The notes under the pieces: generated by a model
Told to the model about the DNA's origin: nothing
What the model saw: only the letters and a program-made list of their open reading frames with translations
The model's database searches: none
Translations under genes and position numbers: made by a program
Part shown: one piece after another, positions 34,049 through 43,300 of the stretch
Numbering within the stretch: the stretch's first letter is position 1
Layout of the letters: each line of letters opens with the position of its first letter
Assembly: GCA_016699405.1 (NCBI GenBank)
Contig: CP064972.1
Span: forward strand, 496,001 to 560,000
Length of the DNA: 64,000 bases
Direction: 5' to 3'
Source of the DNA: Holophagales bacterium
GTDB lineage: Bacteria > Acidobacteriota > Thermoanaerobaculia > Multivoradales > JAGPDF01

Positions 34049-35815
34049 TCAGGCGCGGCGACGGCGCAGGCTGAAGAACGCTGCGCCGGCGAGCAGGAGC
34101 GCCAGCGCTGCAAGCCCGGCCGCGTCGAGCGTCGGGATCTCGAGGACGCTCTGCTGGACGGTGATTGTTGCCTGCCCGGCGTTGTTCGTCGAGACCGGAT
34201 CGGACTGGTTCGCCGTCACCGTCGCGGTGTTGATCAGGACGCCGGCGCCGGCGGTGGTCGTCGCCACGTGGCAGGTGGCCGAGCCGGGGAAGGCCAGATT
34301 CCCGATGTTCCAGGTGAGCGTCGGCGAAGCGAAGCTCGCACCGCAGTCGTTGCTCACGTAGGCAAGACCGGCGGGCAGCGTGTCGGTGACCGTCACGCCG
34401 GTGGCCGGACCCGGGCCGAGGTTCGTCGCGGTGAGCGTGAAGGTCACGGGATCGCCCACGTTCAGGTTGCCGGCGGCATCGGAGGTCTTGGTGAGCCCGA
34501 GATCGGCATTCGGCGGCGTGCAGGTGGCAGTGGTCAGGGCGAGCGACCACGAATCGAGGCTGCCGCCGTCGCCGGCCAGGTCGTCGGACACGGTGATCGT
34601 CCAGGTTCCGTTCGGATCTTCACCGATGAACGCACCGAGCGGCTCTTCGGGCGCGAGCGGCGAAGCCAGCGTGAGATTCACGTAGGCGTGGTCGGTGACC
34701 ATCCCGTTGTTGGTGGTGTAGGGAACCTGGCCTCCCGGATTGGCATCGTCGTCCCACACCGTGCCGTTGAAGACGTTGTCGTTGCCAGCGCCGTTGTCGG
34801 TGGTGAGGGTGACGATCGTCCCCGCCGGCGACTGGATCGTGACGTCCAGATCCGCCGCGAACGTATGGGTGATGAAGGTCGTGACGTTCGCGTCGAGCAA
34901 GTAGGTCCCGGCGCCGCTCACGTTGATCGTCGAAGTGATCACCGCGGGACCCGTCGGAATCGCCGTCGGCGTGCTGTTCGAGGCGCTCGTCGTCGCCGTG
35001 GCCGGCGTCTGATCGAGCGTCGTCACGGCGAGCGCCCAGGAGTCGAGGCTGCCGCCGTCGCCGGCGAGGTCGTCGGACACGGTGATCGTCCAGGTCCCGT
35101 TCGGGTCTTCGCCGACGAAGGCGGCGAGCGGCTCTTCGGGCGAGAGCGGCGAGGCCAACGTGAGATTCACGTAGGCGTGGTCGGTGACCACGCCATTGTT
35201 GGTGGTGTACGGAACCTGGCCGGAAGGATTGGCGTCGTCGTCCCACAGCGTGCCGTTGAAGACGTTGTCGTTGCCGGCGCCGTTGTCGGTCGTGAGCGTC
35301 ACGATCGTGCCGGCCGGCGACTGGATGGTCACGTCGAGGTCGGCCGCGAAGGTGTGCGTGATGTTGGTCGTGAGATCGATGTCGGAAAGGAAGGTGCCGA
35401 CGCCGCTGACGACGATCGTCGAGGTGACCACGGCCGGCCCGGTCGGAATCGCCGTCGGCGTCGTGTTGGCGAAATTGGTCGTCGCGGCATTGCAGAACGT
35501 CGGTGCAGGCGGTGCGGTGTTCACGGCCTGCGGCGCCGTCGCCTGGCCACCGCCGACGACGCCGAGGTGACCCGGATCGTCACCACCCAGCGACCGGCTG
35601 AGCTCGCGGTAGCGGCTATCGGCCGTCGCGTACTGCGCCGCCGCCGTCGCGTTCGATGCGACGTCCGGCTTGATCGCCTTCATCTGCGCGGCGAGAGCCA
35701 GCATCTCGCTGTAAGCCGCATTCTTGTCGGGGGCAGCGCCCCAGAGGGCCACGGGCTGCGTGGAAACGACCAGAGCGAGCGCAAGCGCGACGCGTGCGGC
35801 GGAAGTAGATCTCAT
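34049..35815 (-). CDS. Exported protein with two P/Homo B domains, a DUF11-like domain and IPTL-CTERM anchor
   Basis: A 588-residue secreted protein. Signal peptide at 1-27 (VALALALVVSTQPVALWGA). Two near-identical beta-sandwich repeats (about 118-268 and 281-431) carry the proprotein-convertase P-domain motifs THTFAADLDVTIQSPAGT, TDHAYVNLTLASPL and GTWTITVSDDLAGDGGSLDSWSL. A DUF11-type domain follows (LGLTKTSDAAG...VTFTLTATNLGPGPATGVTVTDTLP). The C-terminus is a sorting signal: IPTL at about 560, a membrane segment, then RRRRA, the IPTL-CTERM tripartite arrangement. No protease domain is present. P domains here are probably adhesive or structural at the cell surface. Flanked by terminators, so monocistronic. 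Confidence 0.88.
   Translation of the reverse strand: MRSTSAARVALALALVVSTQPVALWGAAPDKNAAYSEMLALAAQMKAIKPDVASNATAAAQYATADSRYRELSRSLGGDDPGHLGVVGGGQATAPQAVNTAPPAPTFCNAATTNFANTTPTAIPTGPAVVTSTIVVSGVGTFLSDIDLTTNITHTFAADLDVTIQSPAGTIVTLTTDNGAGNDNVFNGTLWDDDANPSGQVPYTTNNGVVTDHAYVNLTLASPLSPEEPLAAFVGEDPNGTWTITVSDDLAGDGGSLDSWALAVTTLDQTPATATTSASNSTPTAIPTGPAVITSTINVSGAGTYLLDANVTTFITHTFAADLDVTIQSPAGTIVTLTTDNGAGNDNVFNGTVWDDDANPGGQVPYTTNNGMVTDHAYVNLTLASPLAPEEPLGAFIGEDPNGTWTITVSDDLAGDGGSLDSWSLALTTATCTPPNADLGLTKTSDAAGNLNVGDPVTFTLTATNLGPGPATGVTVTDTLPAGLAYVSNDCGASFASPTLTWNIGNLAFPGSATCHVATTTAGAGVLINTATVTANQSDPVSTNNAGQATITVQQSVLEIPTLDAAGLAALALLLAGAAFFSLRRRRA
34523..35461 (-). repeat. Tandem 489-bp-period coding repeat (two P domains)
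   Basis: The P-domain copies at 35012-35461 and 34523-34972 are nearly identical in DNA and protein, offset by 163 codons; differences are scattered single substitutions. The pattern indicates recent internal duplication, or gene conversion keeping the copies alike. Such repeats can also change copy number by recombination. Confidence 0.85.
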
Positions 35816-35991
35816 GACATCGGCCCCCCCGATTTGCACGCCCCCACCCTCCGGGGAGGGGGCGAAAACTATGGTTCTCGAATTGCGGCGCAACCTAGCA
35901 GCCTCGCCGGCGTTCGTCAATCGGCGACGAATCTCGGACTGTGACTATCCAGTATTGCCGCGCCCGAAGAGGGAATCTGCGGGTAAGGAAA

Positions 35992-36014
35992 GGGCCCGGA
36001 GCGACGCCGGGCCC
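35992..36014 (-). terminator. Rho-independent terminator after the LamG gene
   Basis: Minus strand GGGCCCGG-CGTCGCT-CCGGGCCC is a perfect 8-bp GC stem with a 7-base loop, followed directly by TTTCCTTA. It lies about 50 bases after the stop at 36061. The rest of the 35816-36060 gap shows no gene; it must hold the promoter of the 35.8 kb gene. Confidence 0.8.
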
Positions 36015-36060
36015 AGGACTGCACACCGCACTCACGTCCGCCAAGACAGCGGAGGAGGCC

Positions 36061-37131
36061 TCAAGGACAGGTCGCCAACGCGCTGACGTCGGTCACCGCG
36101 GGCGCCGGCGGCCCCGGGTAGTTGAAGTACACCTTGTTGACCCCCGCCCGGATGTCGAAGACCTCGAGGCGGTAGTAGACGTTGGTCGTGGCGGCGGTGA
36201 AGACCCACCAACGGTCGTTGAGCCCGCAGCCGTTGAGGACCTTGACCATGACCTCCCAGTTGTTCGGACCGAAGAACCAGAAGAGGCCGGACTCCTCGGT
36301 CGTGAGAGGCGCCACCTGGCCGGTGCCGAGCGTCCCGCCTGGCGGGTCGGTGCGCCAGCGGACGGAAACGGCGTGCCGGTCATTGAGACAGAGCGAGGTC
36401 GCCGACCCGCTCCCGCAGTTCGCGGCCACCGGGAAGGTCATCGCCGGGAGTGAACCGACGCGGGCGCCGTCGTAGGGGCCGACGACATCGGCCGGCCCGC
36501 CCGCCGCCCAGACGGCGACCAGCCCGGTCTGGGCCGTCGTGATCGGCACGTTGATGTTGGCGCGAATCTGGTCGACCGTCCGGGCGACGTTCCAGAGCCG
36601 GATCTCGTTGATCGACCCGTTCGGGTAGTTGTTCGCGTAGTTCACGTCGCTGCCGATCCGCACCGGCTGCGTGTTCGTCGTCGGCGGCGAAGCCTCGGGC
36701 CACTCGCCCACCTGCTCGCCGTTGATGTAGTGACGCCGTACCGAGCCGTTCCACGTCACCGCGAAGTGGTTCCAGCCACCCGCGAGCGAGCCGCCGTCAT
36801 GGAACGAACCGGATCCGCGCAGATAGGAACGCAGCGTCGTGCCACAGATCCCGACCCACCAGGCGGTGGTGTAGCCCTTGCCGATGATGTTGCTGCAACC
36901 GCCCGGATCGGTCACGTTGACCCAGCCCTCGATGGTGATCCCCGAGGTCGGGTTCAGGGCTGCGTTGTGCGGGATTTCGATATAGCCCACCGTCGCGCGG
37001 TTGTAGACGTTCCACATGCCGAACGGCTGGGCGTTCGCCTGCGCAGCGAACAGGGTGGACAGGGCGAGCACCGCGAACAGGATCCCCAGTCCGCGACCTC
37101 GAAGGAGAGACGAGAAGCCTCTTCGGTTCAT
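36061..37131 (-). CDS. Exported LamG/concanavalin-like domain protein
   Basis: A 356-residue protein with a long signal peptide (LGILFAVLALSTLFAAQANAQ); ATG 37131 is chosen because GAGGAGG lies 5 bases upstream. Residues about 45-220 form a LamG-like sandwich: YIEIPHNAALNPTSGITIEGWVN, IIGKGYTTAWWVGI, WNHFAVTWNGSVRRHYINGEQVGEW and INEIRLWNVARTVDQIRANIN. The last 110 residues (LNDRHAVSVRWR, GQVAPLTTEESGLFWFFGPNNWEVMVKVLNGCGLNDRWWVFTA) form a separate domain I associate with exported proteins of Acidobacteriota-like genomes. Probably surface-bound or secreted and glycan-binding; no catalytic motif. Confidence 0.85.
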   Translation of the reverse strand: MNRRGFSSLLRGRGLGILFAVLALSTLFAAQANAQPFGMWNVYNRATVGYIEIPHNAALNPTSGITIEGWVNVTDPGGCSNIIGKGYTTAWWVGICGTTLRSYLRGSGSFHDGGSLAGGWNHFAVTWNGSVRRHYINGEQVGEWPEASPPTTNTQPVRIGSDVNYANNYPNGSINEIRLWNVARTVDQIRANINVPITTAQTGLVAVWAAGGPADVVGPYDGARVGSLPAMTFPVAANCGSGSATSLCLNDRHAVSVRWRTDPPGGTLGTGQVAPLTTEESGLFWFFGPNNWEVMVKVLNGCGLNDRWWVFTAATTNVYYRLEVFDIRAGVNKVYFNYPGPPAPAVTDVSALATCP

Positions 37132-37270
37132 GAGAACCTCCTCAGGTTTCGAGAAACGAGTCGACTGCCACCCATGGTAGCCCAGCCCACCGGAACGGGA
37201 AGAGTCCACGAGGACAGGTCCTCTATCTCAAGACACGCGACAGCGCGCTCCACGAGGCCACGCAGGGGGC

Positions 37271-38476
37271 TCAGCGCCCCAGCGCTTCGGTCAGGCGCTC
37301 CCCGAGACGCTCGAACTGGGGAAGGTCGTTGTAGAGCTGGGCCGACACTCGGACGAGCAGACGTCCGGATCCGGGAGCCGGCGCGACGAAGCTCTCGATC
37401 CCTCTCGCACGGAGCCAGCCCATCAGCCCCGGACCGTCGAGCGGCTCACCGGGAGCGCCGGGTCGCGCGGCCGGAAGGGGAACCGTCGCCAGGGTGGCGA
37501 TCATCGACGCCGGCGCCGGCAGCTCGACGCCAAGCCGCTCGGCCAAACGGTCGCGGGCCGCCAGGGCCAGCGAGCGATTGCGACGCGTCAGCTCGTCCCA
37601 CCCGCCGGGGAGGAGCGAGCCGAGGAGGCGCAGGCACGCCGGGATGCAGAGCGCCGGCGTCGGGTCGAGCGTCCCGGTCCAGTCGAACTCCTCACGGAAG
37701 CGCGGCTCCGCCGCGTCCGGCTCGTAGCCGTGGCTGACCACCAACGGGTGGAGCCCCGGACGCCGATCGGCACGGACATGGAGGAAGGCGGCGCCCTTCG
37801 GGGCGCAGAGCCACTTGTGGGCGTTGCCGGTGTAGTAGGAGGCCCCGAGCGCCGACAGGGAGATCGCGAGGCTCCCGGGAGCGTGCGCTCCGTCGACCAT
37901 CACTGCGATGCCGCGCGCTTCCAGACGCCCGACCAGCCGCTCCACGGGAAGAACGACCCCGGTGGCGCTCGTCAGGTGATCCAACAGTGCCAGGCGCGTG
38001 CGCGGGGTGATGGCCGCCTCGACGGCCGCCACGACCTGCTCGGGATCGGCGAGCGGAAACGGAATCGCTGCGACGACGACCCGGGCGCCGGCGCGCCGCG
38101 CCGCCCGTTCGAGGACCTTACGGCAGGCGCCGTAGGCATGATCGGTGGTGAGCAGCTCGTCACCGCCGGCCAGGTCGAGGGAGCCGACGACCGTCGCCAC
38201 GCCGGCCGTGGCGTTCGGGACGAACGCGAGCTCGTCGGCCGGGCAGCCGAGAAAGGCGCCGAGGGCCGTGCGCACCTCGGCGAGCCGATCCGGAAGCTGG
38301 CGCCAGAGAAAGTCCATCGGCTCGCGCTCGAGCTCCTCGCGCAGGCTCTGCTGCAACGCCAGGATCGGCCGCGGACAGGCGCCGAACGAGCCGTGGTTGA
38401 GGTAGGCGACGGCGGGATCGAGGCCCCAGAGGCCGACGACGGAACGGGGTGGGGAGAAATCGGGCGCGGGCTCCAT
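37271..38476 (-). CDS. Class V aminotransferase (isopenicillin N epimerase-like)
   Basis: A 401-residue PLP enzyme of the cysteine-desulfurase fold. It opens with YLNHGSFGACPRPILALQQSLREELEREPMDF, typical of isopenicillin-N-epimerase-like/EgtE-like members, then VPNATAGVATVV, LLDHLTSATGVVLPVERLV, VMVDGAHAPGSL and the Schiff-base lysine in TGNAHKWLCAPKG. Family members perform racemisation, C-S lysis or desulfuration. There is no partner gene nearby to settle the reaction; neighbours are an SDR (divergent) and the LamG gene. Confidence 0.88.
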   Translation of the reverse strand: MEPAPDFSPPRSVVGLWGLDPAVAYLNHGSFGACPRPILALQQSLREELEREPMDFLWRQLPDRLAEVRTALGAFLGCPADELAFVPNATAGVATVVGSLDLAGGDELLTTDHAYGACRKVLERAARRAGARVVVAAIPFPLADPEQVVAAVEAAITPRTRLALLDHLTSATGVVLPVERLVGRLEARGIAVMVDGAHAPGSLAISLSALGASYYTGNAHKWLCAPKGAAFLHVRADRRPGLHPLVVSHGYEPDAAEPRFREEFDWTGTLDPTPALCIPACLRLLGSLLPGGWDELTRRNRSLALAARDRLAERLGVELPAPASMIATLATVPLPAARPGAPGEPLDGPGLMGWLRARGIESFVAPAPGSGRLLVRVSAQLYNDLPQFERLGERLTEALGR

Positions 38477-38605
38477 GGCGGGACCCTACCCCACGCCGCG
38501 GCGTGCCACTGCCCCCCCGCGTCGCCTCGGCGATAATCGGACCGCGTCCGAGCCCTTCGACCGACCCGCTCGCTGCCGGCCACGGGAACCTCGGCGCCAC
38601 GAACC

Positions 38606-39454
38606 ATGACCGCGCACGAATTCCGCCGCGCTCCCCTCGTCCTGGTCACCGGTGCCAGCGACGGCATCGGGCGCGAGACGGCTCACCAGCTCCGAGCCAC
38701 GGGCGCCGAGGTCATCGTCCACGGCCGCGAGACGAACCGGGTGGCCGCGGCCGCGACGGCGGTGCGCACCGCCGGCGCCGGAGGGGAGGTCCACGAGCTG
38801 GTCGGCGACCTCGCCTCGCTCGCCGCCGTGCGCCGGCTCGCCGACCAGGTCTTCGAGCGCTTCGGCCGGCTCGACGCGTTGATCAACAACGCCGGCGTCT
38901 ACATGCGGAGCCGCGAGCTCACCGGCGACGGATTCGAGCGCACCTTTGCGGTCAACCACCTCGCCCCGTTCCTCCTCACCCATCTCCTGCTGCCGCTCCT
39001 CGAGGAGAGCACCGACGGTCGTGTCGTCAACGTCGCCTCGGTGGCCCACCAGAACGCGCGGCTCGACTGGGACAACCTGCAGGGCGAGCACGAGTTCTCG
39101 GCCTATGGCGCCTATGCGCTCTCCAAGCTCGGCAACGTGCTCTTCACCGTCGAGCTGGCGCGGCGCCTCGGCCATCGGGTGGCGGTCAACTGCCTGCACC
39201 CCGGAGTGATCTCGACCAAGCTCCTGCGGCAGGGGTTCGGCATCCAGGGACCCGACCGGATCGAGGACGGCGCCGCCGTCGCGGTTCGTCTGGCGCTCGC
39301 CCCGGACCTCGCCCCGACGACCGGACGCTACTTCCTGTCCGGCCGCCCCGCCGCGGCAAGTCTCCTCGCCGCCGACCCGCGCGTCGCCGGACGGTTCTAC
39401 GAGCTCTCGTGCGCGCTCGTCGACCTGCCGGGACTGCCGCGGCCGGCGGCCTGA
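38606..39454 (+). CDS. SDR-family oxidoreductase (retinol dehydrogenase-like)
   Basis: A 282-residue SDR with TGASDGIG cofactor motif at about 15, NNAGV near 93, NVASVAH and the active-site pair in YALSKLGNV; CLHPGVISTKLL is characteristic of the RDH/WWOX-like SDR subgroup. These NAD(P)-dependent enzymes oxidise or reduce lipophilic alcohols and ketones. The start has no clear ribosome site, so an internal start is possible but no better one is seen. Convergent with the PHP gene, 4 bases between stops. Confidence 0.9.
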   Translation: MTAHEFRRAPLVLVTGASDGIGRETAHQLRATGAEVIVHGRETNRVAAAATAVRTAGAGGEVHELVGDLASLAAVRRLADQVFERFGRLDALINNAGVYMRSRELTGDGFERTFAVNHLAPFLLTHLLLPLLEESTDGRVVNVASVAHQNARLDWDNLQGEHEFSAYGAYALSKLGNVLFTVELARRLGHRVAVNCLHPGVISTKLLRQGFGIQGPDRIEDGAAVAVRLALAPDLAPTTGRYFLSGRPAAASLLAADPRVAGRFYELSCALVDLPGLPRPAA

Positions 39455-39458
39455 TCCC

Positions 39459-40214
39459 TCAGAGGAAGTGCAGCGTGATCCCGCGCTCGCGCAAGACCCG
39501 CGCGAGACGCCGGCGGTCGCGCAGATAGCCCGCCAGGTGCCAGGTCCAGGCGGTGCCGTACGGTCGGGTCCGGCCCGTGACGATGGCATGGCGCAGATCG
39601 GCTGCGGTGTTGCCCGGGAAGAGCGTCCCGGTCCGTCCGACGACGGAGAGGAAGTGACCGTCCGAGCCGCCGACCTCGGGGAGGCGCTGCCCGAATCGGC
39701 GATTGAAGAGGCGGGTGAAGCTGTTCCCGCCGATCTCGGTCGGGTTGGAGTTGCGCACCTCGACGGCGTCGAAGGGGACGGTGCGGATCGTCGTCCCGAC
39801 CCCCTTGAGCCCCAGCAGGCGCAGCGCGAAGGTGAACGGGTGAGCGGCGACGGCGACGGCGCCCTGCTCGTGGATCGCCGCCACGGTGTCCGCGGCGCTC
39901 AAGCCACGCGGCACGTCACGCTCCATCCAGAGGCCGAGGATGTGACCGTCGCGCGACGAGATCTCGACGCCGGGGACGATCTCCAGTTGCTCGGCAAGCT
40001 CCGGGAAGCGCTCGAGGTAATCACGCGCCACGAAGGAACCCGCCATCGTGTCGTGGTCGGTGATGGCGATGACCCGCAGCCGGTCCTCCGCCGCCACCAG
40101 GTTGATCAGCATCTCCGGCGAGCACATGCCGTCGGAGTAGACCGTGTGGAGGTGGAGATCGGCGCGGCTCCAGGCGCGGTCGGCGGGGCTCCCGGCTTGC
40201 GTGGCCTCGATCAT
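39459..40214 (-). CDS. PHP-domain metal-dependent phosphoesterase
   Basis: A 251-residue PHP protein with the four conserved motifs: DLHLHTVYSDG (19-29), ITDHDTMAG, a conserved histidine in AVAAHPF, and GGSDGHFLSVVGRTGT. The arrangement resembles the TrpH/YciV group, some of which are 3',5'-nucleotide phosphatases or 5'-3' RNases acting on short oligonucleotides. The C-terminal helix-rich tail (HLAGYLRDRRRLARVLRERGI) is basic. Start codon directly follows a GGGAG, so the ribosome spacing is unusual. Confidence 0.9.
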   Translation of the reverse strand: MIEATQAGSPADRAWSRADLHLHTVYSDGMCSPEMLINLVAAEDRLRVIAITDHDTMAGSFVARDYLERFPELAEQLEIVPGVEISSRDGHILGLWMERDVPRGLSAADTVAAIHEQGAVAVAAHPFTFALRLLGLKGVGTTIRTVPFDAVEVRNSNPTEIGGNSFTRLFNRRFGQRLPEVGGSDGHFLSVVGRTGTLFPGNTAADLRHAIVTGRTRPYGTAWTWHLAGYLRDRRRLARVLRERGITLHFL

Positions 40215-40320
40215 CTCCCGGGCAGCCTAGCCCCGATCTCCCCGAGCGACCAGCCCGGCGGACGTCGCGGGACGTCTGCCAACCCAGCTCGTGCGCTCGG
40301 GGAGGAAGGAGCCCTCCTGG

Positions 40321-43300
40321 CTACAAGACCCCTTGGACGAAGCGGAGACGGGTCGTCGCCACCAGGTAGTCGCGTTGGGCCCGTGCCAGTCCGCCTTCGG
40401 CCTGGCGCAGGTTGAGCAGGGCGTCGTCGACGTCGAGACGGGTCTTGACGCCGAGGTCGAGGCCGCGCTCCGCCATCTCGAGGAGGCGCCGCGCCTGGTC
40501 GACCGTGCCGGAGAGCGCCCGCACGATCTCGGCCGCCACCCGCACCTCGTCGCTCGCCGAGCGGACCTCGAGCGCCACCCCTTCCCGCGCCTGGGCCAGA
40601 TCGAGCTCGGCGGTCGTCAGGTCGCTCTGCGCCTGGGCCACCCGTCCGCGTGCCGCCAGGCCGTCGAAGAACGGAAACGAGTAGTAGAGCCCGGCCGCCC
40701 AGGTCTTGCCGTCGACCGAGATCGACCCGGCGTCGAGCCACTTCCACCCGGTCGAGGCCCGCAGCTCGAGGCGCGGCTTGTCGTCGGCCGCGCGGATGCG
40801 GACCACCTCGCGATAGGCGTCGCGGGTGTGAGCGAGCGCCTGCAGGTCCGGGCGATGCTCGAGGGCCACGGCGAGCGCTTCGTCGAACGGCGCCGGGTCG
40901 GCGACCTCGGTGACCAGCGTGCCGTCGACGTCGAGCGACGTCGACTCCTCCGCCAGGACCAGACGGAGGCGATCGAGCGCCACCCGCACGGTGCTCGCCG
41001 CGCGGAGCGTCTCGGGCCGCGCGTTGTCGCGCGCCACCCGGGCCGCCAGCACGTCGTAGTCGGTCGCCGTGCCGAAGGTGTGCCGCTTCTCCGCCTCGCC
41101 GAGCTGGCGCTCGCGCTGGGCGAGCGTGTCGACGGCGATCTGCTCGAGCTGCCGCGCCAGGAGCACGTCGTAGAAGGCGGCGGTCACCTCGTTGACGGCC
41201 CCCTGCCGGATGCGCTCGAGCCGGTCGTCCGACATCGCGATGCCGACCTCGGCGGCGCGCATCGCCGCCCCCACCTTCCCCCAGGCAAAGAGCGTCTGGT
41301 TCAGCGAGAGGTCCGCCGTCTTTTGCGTCTGCCGCGAGGGGAACAGATCGCCGAAGATCGCCTGCATGCTGCCGTCGAGGTTGCGGGTCGCCCCGGCGTC
41401 GAGCGAAAGGCGGGGGAAGGCCGCCGCCCGCTCCTCGACGTAGCGACCCTTCACCCACTTCTGGTACTCGCGCGCCTTGGCCACGTCGCGGTTCTTCTCC
41501 ACCGCGAGGCTCACCGCCTCCTCGAGCGTCAGGGTGCGCGTTGCGGGCGTCGGCGCGGGGGCCACCGGCGCCTGGGCCGAGAGGGCCGGAGCGAACAGCA
41601 GGGAGAGGAGGACGACGACGCTCGCCGTCGTCCCGGCGACTCCGCCGTGGGCGTCGGCCTCGAGCGCGTTCGCCTTCGCCCAGCGCCGGTGGAGCCAGGC
41701 GGCGACGTCGTCGAACAGGGTGTAGACGACCGGCACGACGATGAGGGTCAGCAGGGTCGAAGTGACGAGGCCGCCGATGACCGCACGCGCCATCGGGGCG
41801 CGCATCTCGGCTCCCTGGCCGATCGCCAGGGCGAGCGGCACCATGCCGAAGATCATCGCCAGGGTGGTCATCATGATCGGGCGCAGGCGCGTGCGCCCCG
41901 CCACGATCAACGCCTGCCGTCGCTCCATCCCCTGACGGCGCAGCACCTTGGTGTAGTCGATCAGCAGAATCGCGTTCTTGGTCACCAGGCCCATCAGCAG
42001 GATCAGGCCGATGAGCGACATGATGTTGACCGTGTCGCCGGTCAGGCGCAGCATCCCGGCCATTCCGACGAGCGAGAGCGGCAGCGAGAGCATGATCGAC
42101 AGAGGATCGATGAACGACTCGAACTGCGCGGCGAGGATCAGGTAGACGAAGATGATCGCCAGCAGCAGCGCCTCGGCCATGTACTGGAAGCTCTCCTCCA
42201 TCCGCTCGGCCTCGCCGGGATAGACCACCTGGTAGCCCGGCGCCATCTTGACCTTCGCCGCCGCCTCCCGCGCCTTCGCCACGGCCGTGCCGAGCGGCAC
42301 GCCGTCGAGGTTGGCGGTCAGCATCACCTCGCGGGAAAGATCCCGTCGGCTGATCTCCGAAGGCGTCGTCGAGCGCTCCGCCGTCACCAGCTCCGACAGC
42401 GGCACCAGCGCCACCGAGCCGTCACGCCGCGGCACCGAGAGGCGCAGGTCGCCGATCTGGGTCACGTCCTGCCGCATGGCGAGCGGCAGGCGGACGCGCA
42501 CGTCGACCGCCTCGCCCTCCTCGTCCTCGAAGGTCGTCACGGCCTGACCGCCGACCAGCGCGCCGACGGTGCGGGCGATCGCCGGGGTGGCGACGCCGGC
42601 GTCGGCCGCGCGCTCGCGCTCGACGATCAGCCGGTACTCGGGCAGGTCGAGCTCGAGGGTGACTTCGACATCGACGATCCCTGGAACCTGGTAGACCGCG
42701 TCCTTGAGCGCGGCGGCGTACTGCTTGAGCAGCGGAATCTCCTCGCCGCGGATCGAGATCATCAGCGGCTTCTCGGCGAACTCGTCGGTCTGCATCTCGA
42801 CCGAGGGGATGATCCCCGGGATCGACGCGATCAGCTTGCGGGCGTCGCTCGCCAGCACCGAAGCGTGCTTGCTGCGCTGGGCGCGCTCCTTGAGTTTCAC
42901 GTAGACGCGGGCGTCGCGCACCGTGCCGGTGTCGCCGGCGCCGATCGAGGCGTAGGTGTGCTCGATCTCCGGCATCGCCTCGAGCGCCTTGAGCACCTCG
43001 GCCATCCGCCCGCGCGTCTCCTCGAAGGAGGCGTCCGGCGCGGTCTTGAACTTGATCTGGAACTCGCCCTGGTCGGCGTTGACCATGAACTCGGTCTGCA
43101 GCGAGCCGAAGATCCCCAGGCCGGCGACGAAGGCGATCATCGCCGCGACGACGACCGTCTTGCGGTGGTCGATCGCCCAGCCGACCACGCCGCGGTAGAG
43201 ATCCGCCGTGCGGTCGAACCACCCGTTGAAGCGATCGAGGGCGCGGGCGACGGCATGGCGTTTGCCCTTCCGCTCGACGTCCGGATCGACCCAGCGCGAG

